From Kiritimatiellia bacterium (GTDB taxonomy: Bacteria; Verrucomicrobiota; Kiritimatiellia; UBA8416; JABMPJ01), in NCBI GenBank assembly GCA_030745755.1, contig JASLOA010000010.1:52583-116582 (forward strand): 64,000 nucleotides of DNA, read 5' to 3'. The position numbers were made by a program, and so were the translations under genes. The notes beneath the pieces are model-generated. The model saw nothing but the letters and a program-made list of their open reading frames with translations. It had not been told where the DNA came from and did not search any database. Each line of letters starts with the position of its first letter. Position 1 is the first letter of the stretch. Positions 15,935-24,202 of this stretch are shown one piece after another.

Positions 15935-18900
15935 CTACTCCAGCTCGATCAGAACGGTTCTGGTCGACGGGTGTTGAAGTTGCTGATGCAATTTAAGGAG
16001 TACGGGGTAGGCTTCGGGGCGGATGACAGCCGGGTGAAGATCGACCTCCTGCGTCAGGGTCACATGGTGTGGATCGTCGGTCGGCTGCTGTTCGAAGCGG
16101 ATCGTGCCGAAACCATCCGGCCCTTGCCAGTCAATCTCCGGTGGCAGCATATGCACCTTCCTGGTTGTGGCCGGCAGCTTCAGGTCGTAGCGCACGGTGG
16201 TCCGCTGCGGCTCGGAGCGATAGAAGGCGCCATCGCGGGTATCGGTGTTGAGTCGCAGCAGATCACCGACGCCGGCCGGCAGTGTGACATAGAGGTACTT
16301 CCCGTCCCGCACGGCATAACGGGGGATACTGACCGTAAACGATCGAAAGCCCGGGTAGATGCTGAAATCGGTGGACAGCCCGCCCTGCGGCTCGGATGCC
16401 TGCGAAAGGGAGGCGACCAACTCCATGAAATGCCGCCGCCGCTCCTCGGGCGGCAACTCTTCGTATAGGCGGCGCGTGGCTCCAAAGGCCATGCCGTAGT
16501 AGGCACGCGTAGCAGTAAGCTGCGCATCGCCGTTGTCGTCGAGCTCCAGGAGAAAGTCTGACCGTGAACGTTCCTTCATGGTGCGCGGGGGCTCGATGAC
16601 CGTGGGTTCGCCCTCCAGGTCAAGCGCCACGCGGCCTTCGAAAGGGGTGCTGCCGAGCCGGGCATAGTGGTCGGTCTCATTCAGGTAGACCACGCGGCGC
16701 CCATCCATGACTTTGACCAGCAGATGCGTAAACAGACCGCGCTGCGGCGTATCGAGCAGCGCTTCGCGCAGTGACTCCATCCGTGGCGCCCAGGACGATG
16801 CAAGGAGCATCTCGCTTTCGACCCCGACAGCATTCAACATAACGGCCAGTACGATGGCCCGGTCGGTGGAGTTTCCATAGCCATCGGCCAGTGTCGTATC
16901 GGCCGGTGTGATCGCCTCCCAGGGCAGAGCGGTCAGCCACGGTCCCGCACTGCGGATGTTGCGGGCGACGAAATCCCGTATGGCCAAGACCTTTTCCATC
17001 TTATCGTCGCCGTCGGCCGTCAACTCACGGGCTTTCTGCTCGCAGGCCGGCTGGTTGGTCATAGCCACGCTGAGCCGGACACGAAGTTCATCAACATAGG
17101 TGTTCCAGTCTCCGGCTGATAGAATCAGGGCCGGCATGAAGCTCCAGCGTGGCGGCAAATCATCTTCCGGCCTGATCGCAGGCTGCGGATCGAGCCGCCA
17201 GGTGTGTGTTGTGGTCCCGCCCACAGTACTGATGTCGTAATCATCGGTATCGGTCAGATCCGACACGCGGAGCGCCAGGTTGGTGGGAATGGACACCGTG
17301 ACCGAGGCTGCATCCACGGGATCAAAGCCCTGGAAGGTTTTATGCAACGAGAAGAATGGCTTGCCGCTGATGGTGCGCAGGACTTCGGTGGTGATGACAC
17401 TGCCCTCTTCAACGCCGGGCAGGCTGATCACCAATGTCCGCTCCGCCGGGTAGCGCGGTGCGCCGCCGACCCAGCGCGCGTCCATCACGTTCATCTCGTC
17501 TTCTACAACCTTGTGCACAGAGCCATCCGTATTAATCACGCGCGCCGATTTCAACTCCACGGTTTCCCATGCCGGATTGAAAGAGAGCTTCAGCTCGGAG
17601 TGATCCTTCTTGCCGGCATAGGTGATAACCTGCTTGGAGAGTTTGCGCCGTGATGTCCAGTGCGTGGCATCGGTGATGTCTATGGTTAGATCATCCGCCA
17701 GTATACGGATGTCGTTCTCGGGTTCCTTTGCCACAGCGTCCGCGAACATGACGCGTTTGCGCTGCTCATATTCCCGATCTTTGAGGAGCTGTTTCAACTC
17801 GAGGTAGGCCTCGGGCGAGAACTCCACGGAATCGATCGCGAAGGACGCCGAGGCATGCAGCTGGTTATTCGTCACGCCAAAAGCCTGTCCGTAACGCAAG
17901 CCTTCGGCAGACAGCGTGGACGCGGCTGGAGTGATGGGGTGCTGTGCGGCGACGGGATCGAGGGACACGGTAAAGGCCTCTTCGACCCCGGCGGTCAGTC
18001 GTGTGTAGAGCGGATACTTGCGCTCGTCCAGACCGGTACTCCCGAGCAGGTAGTTGGCATAGCCCAACGTATCGCTCAACCATGGGATGGCGAGCATCGT
18101 GTGGTGCTCTCCACGGATGGGATAATCGGGCGCTTCGTAATCGAGCTTAACGACCAACGGCTGGGTTGTGTCCAGCATGTTGGGCGGTGCGATGGTGAGG
18201 CCGGTCAGGGTGGCACCGGCGACGCGGCGCTTGAGGTGACCCTCGAAAAACTGGCGTCGCTCCTCCGGTTTCAAGCGGGTGAAGTGGCTGCGATAGGCGT
18301 TGTCGTTGATGCCGCTGAAGGTTAGTTGACTGGAGAGGCTGATATGGCCGTTCGCACCCAACGTGCCCGTTGTGTCAATGGAAAGCAGATTCTGGGAGGC
18401 CGGCACCACGGGTGAGGTACGCAACCCCTCCCCTTCCGGGTGTGCCACGAGGTAGCTCATATAGCCCAGGTAGGAAGGGAAGAGCTCCGTGGTGTTCTCA
18501 TCGGTCGGGTCCATCAGCGTGTAGGACCCGTCATCATTGCCCACCGCAACAACGGCATGGTTGAAGAAAGGCTGCGGGACTTCTTCATCTTTGCGTGGAC
18601 CGGCATGAATCAGCACCGGATAGGCCGGCAGGTCGGCCATGCGCAGCATGGCAACGAGCAAGGCAGCCTTATCGCGGCAGACGCCATAGCGGTTGCCGAA
18701 CGTAATGCTCACGTCGTGCGGCTCATAGCCCGGTGCGGTGGTCTCGGTTGTGATGCCCATGTAACGGATCTGTTGCGAGACGAATGTGAAGATGCGCTCG
18801 ATCTTCTCGGTGCGACCGGTGACACCGTCCACCAGTTCAGCTACCTTTGCTTCCATCTCGGGTGTCACGGCTTCGAGGTGCGGCAGGCTGAGCTCCCAGT

Positions 18901-19744
18901 ACCAGCGTGAGATGGTCTCCCAGTCTGGAATCGTGCTTATCAGCAGGCGTTGCACCACGGTGTGGAGCGACGGCATGTTCGGTTCCGGAAACATGCGCGG
19001 GACGTCGCGGACCTCCCAGCGATAGCGATGGCCGCGCCGGGAGGAGGATTCGGTAAATGTCACCGAGTTGCTCACAGCGTCATACAGGCGAATGTTGCTG
19101 AGGGGCAGACTCTTGGGACCCTTAACATCAAGCGTGAGGCGAACGATCGGGGCGGTGTACTCCAAAACCGTGTAGTCGCTCCACGTATTCGGTACACGCG
19201 CCTTGACCGTATCGCGGAACGAACGGATATGAAGCAGGTCGCCGATTTCCAGTCCCGGGACACTCACGCGCAGAATTTTGCTGTTGGGGTTATAGATGTT
19301 GGCGCTCATCTGGCTCGGGTTCACCATGACGCGGCTGTTGGCCGCGACATCCAGCTCCACCGCGGTGCCGTCCGGCTTGATCACCGCCAGGTCCGTGACT
19401 TCAACCGTGCCATAGGGTAGCGTGAAATAGCGCGAAACAGTCTGGTGCGAGCGCTTGCCCTTCTCCGTTAGGACCTTGATGTACTCATCGTCCCAGGTCT
19501 GGTAAGTGCCGTCCTCTTTGTAGACAGTCTGGATGGTCTCATCCACGACCACATCATCGGCGTTGGGATAGGCCTCTGTCGTCACGGCCTCTGCCGCTTC
19601 TACGACTTCGTCACGATCCAGGAGTTTGGGCGGTTTTGGTGCCGCAAAGACCATTCCCTGCCAGAGGAGAACGGTCGTTAGGATCACGGCATAGTGGAAG
19701 ACCTGTGACTTGTCCAGGCATGGTCTTTCCCTTTCGAGTCCCAT
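15935..19744 (-). CDS. exported tandem DUF3857/transglutaminase-like protein
   Basis: About 1269 residues from ATG 19744; the longer ORF upstream runs through an inverted repeat and is not preferred. No start has a convincing ribosome site. A signal peptide (HYAVILTTVLLWQGMVFA) is followed by two copies of a DUF3857 plus transglutaminase-like unit. In the first, Cys356 in YGVCRDKAALL with the later HAVVAVG and DPTDENT supply a Cys-His-Asp triad. In the second, the equivalent segment reads YGNSTDRAIVL with Ser959 in the cysteine position, so it is probably inactive. The family is exported and poorly characterised; envelope protein processing or binding is inferred. Downstream partner: DUF393. 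Confidence 0.82.
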   Translation of the reverse strand: MGLERERPCLDKSQVFHYAVILTTVLLWQGMVFAAPKPPKLLDRDEVVEAAEAVTTEAYPNADDVVVDETIQTVYKEDGTYQTWDDEYIKVLTEKGKRSHQTVSRYFTLPYGTVEVTDLAVIKPDGTAVELDVAANSRVMVNPSQMSANIYNPNSKILRVSVPGLEIGDLLHIRSFRDTVKARVPNTWSDYTVLEYTAPIVRLTLDVKGPKSLPLSNIRLYDAVSNSVTFTESSSRRGHRYRWEVRDVPRMFPEPNMPSLHTVVQRLLISTIPDWETISRWYWELSLPHLEAVTPEMEAKVAELVDGVTGRTEKIERIFTFVSQQIRYMGITTETTAPGYEPHDVSITFGNRYGVCRDKAALLVAMLRMADLPAYPVLIHAGPRKDEEVPQPFFNHAVVAVGNDDGSYTLMDPTDENTTELFPSYLGYMSYLVAHPEGEGLRTSPVVPASQNLLSIDTTGTLGANGHISLSSQLTFSGINDNAYRSHFTRLKPEERRQFFEGHLKRRVAGATLTGLTIAPPNMLDTTQPLVVKLDYEAPDYPIRGEHHTMLAIPWLSDTLGYANYLLGSTGLDERKYPLYTRLTAGVEEAFTVSLDPVAAQHPITPAASTLSAEGLRYGQAFGVTNNQLHASASFAIDSVEFSPEAYLELKQLLKDREYEQRKRVMFADAVAKEPENDIRILADDLTIDITDATHWTSRRKLSKQVITYAGKKDHSELKLSFNPAWETVELKSARVINTDGSVHKVVEDEMNVMDARWVGGAPRYPAERTLVISLPGVEEGSVITTEVLRTISGKPFFSLHKTFQGFDPVDAASVTVSIPTNLALRVSDLTDTDDYDISTVGGTTTHTWRLDPQPAIRPEDDLPPRWSFMPALILSAGDWNTYVDELRVRLSVAMTNQPACEQKARELTADGDDKMEKVLAIRDFVARNIRSAGPWLTALPWEAITPADTTLADGYGNSTDRAIVLAVMLNAVGVESEMLLASSWAPRMESLREALLDTPQRGLFTHLLVKVMDGRRVVYLNETDHYARLGSTPFEGRVALDLEGEPTVIEPPRTMKERSRSDFLLELDDNGDAQLTATRAYYGMAFGATRRLYEELPPEERRRHFMELVASLSQASEPQGGLSTDFSIYPGFRSFTVSIPRYAVRDGKYLYVTLPAGVGDLLRLNTDTRDGAFYRSEPQRTTVRYDLKLPATTRKVHMLPPEIDWQGPDGFGTIRFEQQPTDDPHHVTLTQEVDLHPAVIRPEAYPVLLKLHQQLQHPSTRTVLIELE

Positions 19745-19895
19745 GCACGGCGGACCGGGACGGTCCGCCCTACCCAACTGGCTGAACCAACACCTCAGGA
19801 TAGTCCCCATGGCTCTTGGTTGATCGACTCGGGTAGGGCGCGGCGTCCCCGCCGCGCCGAAAGTGCGTGGAACGAGCCAAAGGGAAAGACCATGC
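19718..19895. repeat. long inverted repeat with nested R2-type hairpins
   Basis: GCATGGTCTTTCCCTTT (19718-19734) is the exact reverse complement of 19879-19895. Inside lie GGCGGACC-GGGAC-GGTCCGCC (19749-19769) and GGCGCGGC-GTCCCC-GCCGCGCC (19837-19858), both next to GTAGGG motifs. The structure fills the divergent gap between the transglutaminase-like gene and the barrel-like gene, so it must hold or flank both promoters. Each outer arm presents AAAGGGAAAGACCATG, a ribosome-site-plus-ATG-like string reading outward on its own strand, but each leads only to a short ORF. Confidence 0.75.
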
Positions 19896-19940
19896 TTATC
19901 CAGGGACGCTCGATACTTGCAGACTTTGCGATTTGGCATC

Positions 19941-20540
19941 ATGATGATCATCTCCATGAATAACGTGAACCGTCAGTGTAAAGTATTGCTCCTCCTGCTG
20001 GCCATCTCGCTTTTGGGTGCAATGGGTGGCAGCGCCGACATCTGGAATGACGACTACAACCGCGAAGATTACGAGGAACCCGCGGGGGCAAGTTTTGCTT
20101 TTCTGCTCAATCCATCCGAGGACATCTGGGGTATCGCCATCGGCTCCGGCACCTGGCTGGTCAACACGCCGGTTTTCGGCGACTACTTCATTCGCCTGTT
20201 TTACAACGGTCTGGAAGAAACGACATACAGCGGAATAGGCATGACGCTGCGCCTCATGCCACACTGGCGTGTGGCCCCGTTCGCAGGAGCAGGAGGCAGC
20301 TACAACTACGCATTGAATCGGGCAGAAGCGGATAGCGAGAATGGTTCACTCGTGGTACACGGCGAAGACTACTCCGGCGCGGGCACCTCTTACTGGGGAG
20401 GACACGCCGAAGCAGGGATGCGGATCTGGTTCAATTCACGACTCCAGCTACTGGAAGTGATGGGACGCTATACCTGGAGCTCGAACGACGGGGATCGGGA
20501 CTACTGGTTGATAGGTATCAGCACCGGTGTCGGGATATAG
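19941..20540 (+). CDS. exported outer-membrane-barrel-like hypothetical protein
   Basis: About 199 residues. The ORF track begins at 19863 inside an inverted repeat; the Met cluster at 19941/19944/19956 immediately before the signal peptide (NRQCKVLLLLLAISLLGAMGGSA) is the more natural start, though none has a ribosome site. The mature part has alternating amphipathic strands rich in Gly, Tyr and Trp (MTLRLMPHWRVAPFAGAGGSY) and ends LIGISTGVGI, resembling small outer-membrane barrels. The family is not recognised. It is separated from the next barrel-like gene by the structured repeat at 20542. Confidence 0.65.
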   Translation: MMIISMNNVNRQCKVLLLLLAISLLGAMGGSADIWNDDYNREDYEEPAGASFAFLLNPSEDIWGIAIGSGTWLVNTPVFGDYFIRLFYNGLEETTYSGIGMTLRLMPHWRVAPFAGAGGSYNYALNRAEADSENGSLVVHGEDYSGAGTSYWGGHAEAGMRIWFNSRLQLLEVMGRYTWSSNDGDRDYWLIGISTGVGI

Positions 20541-20541
20541 C

Positions 20542-20626
20542 GCACCGGCCAGGGGGAAGGCCGCTTGGCTGGAGAGCGTGGAATACCACGCTCAAAGGCC
20601 TGCGCGACCTTCCCCCTGGCCGGTGC
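20542..20626. repeat. two-stem structured repeat, family R3 (copy A, inverted orientation)
   Basis: Outer arms GCACCGGCCAGGGGGAAGG (20542-20560) and its perfect complement (20608-20626). The central hairpin GAGCGTGG-AATA-CCACGCTC is perfect. Between them, read on the minus strand, are the conserved strings GCAGGCCTT and AGCCAAG. It starts one base after the TAG of the preceding gene and may serve as its transcript end. Related copies are at 23086-23162 and 47774-47845. Confidence 0.85.
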
Positions 20627-20676
20627 TGGTGGTGGTTGGTGATTAGTAGTGGGTAACAGAACAAAGGGAGGCAGAG

Positions 20677-21369
20677 ATGAGGCAGTGGGTATATGTGTGT
20701 GTGCTCCTCGCGCTGGTGGCGACGGCTGCGTGCGGAGCGGAAGGAGAGATGGGTCTGGGTGTCAAGCTTGGCTCGATGGGAATAGGTCTGGACTACACCA
20801 TCGGCGTCAACGAGAAGCTGAATGTGCGAGTGGTGGGGAACTTCTTCAGCTACACGTACGATGACTTCGAGTTTGACGACGACGATGAAGATGAAGCCGC
20901 GATCGACGAGGTCGTTGATGAGATTGAGGTGACACTCGACCTCATGTCCCTGGGTGCTCTTGCCGATTGGCATCCGTGGGCGAACGGGTTCCGCCTGTCC
21001 GCGGGCGCCTTCTATAATGGCAACGAAGTGGATCTCTCTGTCACGACCGACTCTACGATTGAAATCGATGACGTGGATTATGACGTCAGCAGGCTGGACG
21101 GTAAAATCGACTTCGGCGCCTTCGCTCCTTATGTCGGCATTGGCTGGGGCAACGCGGCCGAGGCAGACCAGCGCTGGAGTTTTGTATTTGATCTGGGCCT
21201 GATGCTGCAGGGCAGCGCCGACATAGCTCTCACGGCCTCGGCCTCGGATCCGACGCTCCAGAACCAACTGAATGCGGCCATCGACAACGAGATCGAAGAC
21301 CTGGAAGATGATGTAGAAGACTTCACGGTCTACCCCGTCCTTGCCCTCGGTGCTTCGTATACGTTCTAG
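20677..21369 (+). CDS. exported beta-barrel outer-membrane protein
   Basis: A 230-residue protein with a clear AGGGAGG ribosome site. The signal peptide (VYVCVLLALVATAACG) ends with a cysteine that could be a lipobox (VATAAC) or an ordinary cleavage site. The mature part has barrel-like strands (LGVKLGSMGIGLDYTIG) and two very acidic segments (FDDDDEDEAAID and EIEDLEDDVED), possibly surface loops binding cations. It ends LALGASYTF, a C-terminal aromatic of the kind read by the BAM complex. Function unknown. It is the second exported barrel-like gene in a row and ends before a bidirectional terminator. Confidence 0.78.
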   Translation: MRQWVYVCVLLALVATAACGAEGEMGLGVKLGSMGIGLDYTIGVNEKLNVRVVGNFFSYTYDDFEFDDDDEDEAAIDEVVDEIEVTLDLMSLGALADWHPWANGFRLSAGAFYNGNEVDLSVTTDSTIEIDDVDYDVSRLDGKIDFGAFAPYVGIGWGNAAEADQRWSFVFDLGLMLQGSADIALTASASDPTLQNQLNAAIDNEIEDLEDDVEDFTVYPVLALGASYTF

Positions 21370-21381
21370 GTGCGAATAGAA

Positions 21382-21419
21382 AACGGGCGCCAAGGTTCGG
21401 CTGAATCCTGGCGCCCGTT
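21382..21419. terminator. bidirectional hairpin terminator
   Basis: AACGGGCGCCA pairs perfectly with TGGCGCCCGTT around a 16-nt loop. It lies between the convergent barrel gene (stop 21369) and gnd (stop 21426). T-richness after the stem is modest on the plus side (GTTGTGTGTC) and better on the minus side (TTTTCTATTC). Confidence 0.78.
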
Positions 21420-21425
21420 GTGTGT

Positions 21426-22880
21426 CTAGACCACGTACGTCGAGGCGGCTGTTGTGCCGCCGCGTCCGGTCCAGTTGGTGTGGAAGAACTCGCCGCGCGG
21501 CTTATCCAGGCGCTCGTAGGTGTGGGCGCCGAAGTAGTCGCGCTGGGCCTGCAGCAGGTTCGCCGGCAGGCGCTCGCAACGATACGAGTCGTAGTAGTTC
21601 AAGGCCGAGCTCATGGCCGGAATGGGAATGCCCAGCTTGACGGCGGTCTGGATGACTTTGCGCCACGGCCGCTGTGCCTGGCGCACCACGCGCTTGAAGT
21701 AAGGCGCGAGCAGCAGGTTGGGCAACTTGCGCCGACGAGCGTAGGCCAGCTTGATCTCATCCAGGAACTGCGCCCGGATAATGCAGCCGCCACGCCACAT
21801 CAGCGCGATCTCACCGTAGTTCAGCTTCCAGCCATGCTCTTCAGACGCCGCGCGCATGAGCTGATAGCCTTGGGCGTAGGAGCAGATCTTCGACGCGTAG
21901 ACCGCATCTTGGAGCTGGTCGATGAACTTCTCACGGTCGCCGCGGAATTTGACCTTAGGACCGCGCAGTTTTGAGGACGCGGCGACACGTTCGTCTTTGA
22001 TCGCCGACAGGCAGCGCGCAAACACTGCTTCGGCGATCTGCGGAATGCCCACGCCGAGATCAAGTCCGGCCTGTGAGGTCCACTTGCCCGTACCTTTCTG
22101 ACCGGCCGTATCCAGGATCACATCAACCAGGGGCGACCCGTCCTCATCCTTCTTGGATAGGATGTCGCGTGTGATCTCGATCAGGTAGGAATCCAGCACG
22201 CCTTCGTTCCACTCGGCAAAGACCTTCTGAATCTCGTCGGCGGTCATCCCAAGGCCCTGGCTCATGATGTGGTAGGCCTCGCAGATAAGCTGCATGTCGC
22301 CATACTCAATGCCGTTGTGGACCATCTTGACGAAATGGCCGGCTCCATCCTTGCCTACCCACTCGCAACACGGCGAGCCATCGGGAGCCTTGGCCGAAAT
22401 AGACTGGAAGATGTCCTTTACTTCCGGCCACGCCTTCGGGCTGCCACCCGGCATGATCGAGGGCCCCAGCAAGGCGCCTTCTTCGCCGCCTGAAACACCG
22501 GTACCGATATAGAGGATGCCCTTCTTCTTCAGCTCCTCGTAACGGCGGATCGTGTCGGGATAGTGGCTGTTACCACCATCGATAATGATGTCGCCCTTCT
22601 CAACGAACGGGACAAGTTGTTCGATCAACGCATCGACCGGTGCGCCCGCCTTAACCAGCATCATGACCTTGCGTGGCCGCTCGAGACTGTTGACGAGCTC
22701 TTCGACGCTGTGGCAGCCGATGAAGTTCTTGCCAGCCCCACGACCACCAATGAAGTCGTCCACCTTGCTGACCGTGCGGTTAAAGCACGCCACCGTGAAC
22801 CCCTTGCTCTCCATGTTCAGAATGAGGTTCTCCCCCATCACAGCCAATCCCACCAATCCGATATCTGCCTTGTCTTTCAT
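21426..22880 (-). CDS. gnd: 6-phosphogluconate dehydrogenase, decarboxylating
   Basis: A 484-residue enzyme of the oxidative pentose-phosphate pathway, converting 6-phosphogluconate and NADP to ribulose 5-phosphate, CO2 and NADPH. The N-terminal dinucleotide-binding motif GLVGLAVMGENLILNM, the substrate segment GTGVSGGEEGALLGPSIMPGG and the catalytic-lysine region GHFVKMVHNGIEYGDMQLI are intact; length is that of the long (E. coli-like) class. AAGGGTGA precedes the ATG. It lies downstream of the UxuB-like SDR on the same strand, but about 300 bp of repeats separate them, so a shared transcript is uncertain. Confidence 0.97.
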   Translation of the reverse strand: MKDKADIGLVGLAVMGENLILNMESKGFTVACFNRTVSKVDDFIGGRGAGKNFIGCHSVEELVNSLERPRKVMMLVKAGAPVDALIEQLVPFVEKGDIIIDGGNSHYPDTIRRYEELKKKGILYIGTGVSGGEEGALLGPSIMPGGSPKAWPEVKDIFQSISAKAPDGSPCCEWVGKDGAGHFVKMVHNGIEYGDMQLICEAYHIMSQGLGMTADEIQKVFAEWNEGVLDSYLIEITRDILSKKDEDGSPLVDVILDTAGQKGTGKWTSQAGLDLGVGIPQIAEAVFARCLSAIKDERVAASSKLRGPKVKFRGDREKFIDQLQDAVYASKICSYAQGYQLMRAASEEHGWKLNYGEIALMWRGGCIIRAQFLDEIKLAYARRRKLPNLLLAPYFKRVVRQAQRPWRKVIQTAVKLGIPIPAMSSALNYYDSYRCERLPANLLQAQRDYFGAHTYERLDKPRGEFFHTNWTGRGGTTAASTYVV

Positions 22881-22978
22881 ATGTCACCCTTTCTTTATCT
22901 CACTTGTCTTCTACTCTCATACAACCCACACAGGTCAACGCAGTACCATAACCATCCACCTCGTCAGATACCCCAGCG

Positions 22979-23036
22979 GAGGCCGGGGGGAAAGTCCCGC
23001 AGGCCTTAGCAGTACGGTATCCCGCGCATCCCTCTC
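22979..23036. repeat. R3 repeat, partial copy C
   Basis: GAGGCCGGGGGGAAAGTCCCGCAGGCCTTAG-like sequence matches the left half of the R3 copy at 23086, including GCAGGCCTTAGC and GGTAT, but the right arm is missing or decayed; CCCCATCC follows instead. It lies about 100 bp from copy B in the gnd-SDR gap and probably reflects duplication followed by decay. Confidence 0.65.
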
Positions 23037-23085
23037 CCCATCCAACCATGAGGCACCCCCAGGGGGGTACTCTGCCCCCAGCGTA

Positions 23086-23162
23086 GGCCAGAGGGAAGGT
23101 CCCGCAGGCCTTAGCGGTTCGGTATTCCGAACCGGTCGAGCCAAGGGGCCTTCCCTCTGGCC
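23086..23162. repeat. two-stem structured repeat, family R3 (copy B)
   Basis: Outer arms GGCCAGAGGGAAGG and CCTTCCCTCTGGCC are perfectly complementary. The central hairpin CGGTTCGG-TATT-CCGAACCG is perfect. The intervening strings GCAGGCCTTAG and GTCGAGCCAAGG match copies A and D. Compared with copy A the hairpin stem differs at most positions yet remains fully paired around the same TATT loop. It lies 16 bp beyond the stop of the SDR gene. Confidence 0.88.
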
Positions 23163-23178
23163 GGAGCGCTACATAGCT

Positions 23179-24036
23179 CTAGACCCCGCTAAAAGCCGAG
23201 AATCCTCCATCCACCGGAATCACCGTCCCCGTCACAAATCCGGCGGCACTATCCGAGACCAGCCACAGGAGTGTGCCCACCAACTCTTCGGGAGAACCGT
23301 ACCTGTTGAGAGGCGTCTGACCAATGATCTGGCCGCCGCGTGCTGTGGGCGAACCGTCTTCATTGGTCAAAAGCGAACGGTTCTGATCGGTCAGGAAGAA
23401 TCCGGGAGCAATGGCATTCACCCGAATCCCCACTTTCGACATGTGCACCGCCAGCCACTGTGTGAAATTGCTGACCGCAGCCTTGGCCCCGCTGTAGGCC
23501 GGAATCTTGGTCAGGGGCGTAAAGGCATTCATGGATGAGGTATTGATGATGACCCCCCCACCCCGTTCGGCCATGCCGCGCGCGAAGATCTGCGACGGCA
23601 GCAGCGTGCCGAGGAAATTGAGATTGAAGACAAACTCGATGCCCTTGGGGTCCAGATCGAAGAACGTGGTGGCATCTGCGTCAGCCTGTGCCAGTACGTC
23701 TTCGGTGAGATACTCCATGGAGGTGGTGCCCTTGGGATGGTTGCCCCCTGCTCCGTTGATCAGGATATCGACCGGCCCCAGCTCCGACTCGATCTTCTCA
23801 CATGCCGCCTTCAGGCTTGCACGCTCGAGGACATTACACTCAACCCCAATCGCGGTTCCGCCCGCCTCGGTGATCTCGGCGGCCACCGCGTCGGCGGCTT
23901 CCAGGCGCAGGTCTGCCACCGCCACTTTGGCACCGCATTCTGCCAACGCCTTGGCCATCGTGCTGCACAGCACCCCTCCACCACCGGTCACCACGGCGGT
24001 CTTGCCTTCTAATTCAATCTTGAATGGTATTGTCAT
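23179..24036 (-). CDS. SDR-family oxidoreductase, UxuB (D-mannonate oxidoreductase)-like
   Basis: A 285-residue short-chain dehydrogenase. The cofactor motif is atypical in sequence but in place (VTGGGGVLCSTMAKAL). INGAGGNHP, the catalytic YSGAKAA (Tyr-x-x-x-Lys) and the C-terminal VTGTVIPVDGGFSAFSGV fit the SDR group annotated as D-mannonate oxidoreductase/fructuronate reductase or gluconate 5-dehydrogenase. The long insert after GGNHPKGTT is characteristic of that group. It would reduce a keto-sugar acid with NAD(P)H. AGGAAG lies upstream of ATG. LarA-like and Gnd neighbours fit sugar-acid metabolism; exact substrate is inferred. Confidence 0.85.
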   Translation of the reverse strand: MTIPFKIELEGKTAVVTGGGGVLCSTMAKALAECGAKVAVADLRLEAADAVAAEITEAGGTAIGVECNVLERASLKAACEKIESELGPVDILINGAGGNHPKGTTSMEYLTEDVLAQADADATTFFDLDPKGIEFVFNLNFLGTLLPSQIFARGMAERGGGVIINTSSMNAFTPLTKIPAYSGAKAAVSNFTQWLAVHMSKVGIRVNAIAPGFFLTDQNRSLLTNEDGSPTARGGQIIGQTPLNRYGSPEELVGTLLWLVSDSAAGFVTGTVIPVDGGFSAFSGV

Positions 24037-24057
24037 AGTTGCTTCCTGTCTTCCTCG

Positions 24058-24202
24058 CTAGTGTGCTGTCTCACAAACGAACTCTCACAATACGTTGGTC
24101 TTTGTCATTCCGAGCGAAGCGAGGAATCTCTTATCCATGTTGCGGTAGAGATCCCTCGACTTCGCTCGGGATGACACACGAGTTGTACACACGTGATTCT
24201 AG
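24058..24202. repeat. R1 MITE-like element bounded by CTAG
   Basis: Begins CTAGTGTGCTGTCTCAC, like the element at 104, and ends ...GTGATTCTAG. The core holds GTCATTCCGAGCGAAGCGAG and its partner CTCGACTTCGCTCGGGATGAC. The right-hand CTAG overlaps the stop codon of the LarA-like gene (minus-strand TAG at 24201-24199). The right end, reverse-complemented, matches the left end of the copy at 104 over about 40 bp. Confidence 0.8.

Noticed and set aside
22935-23538. Plus- and minus-strand ORFs in the gnd-SDR gap
   Set aside because: They are translations of the R3 repeats and antisense of the SDR.
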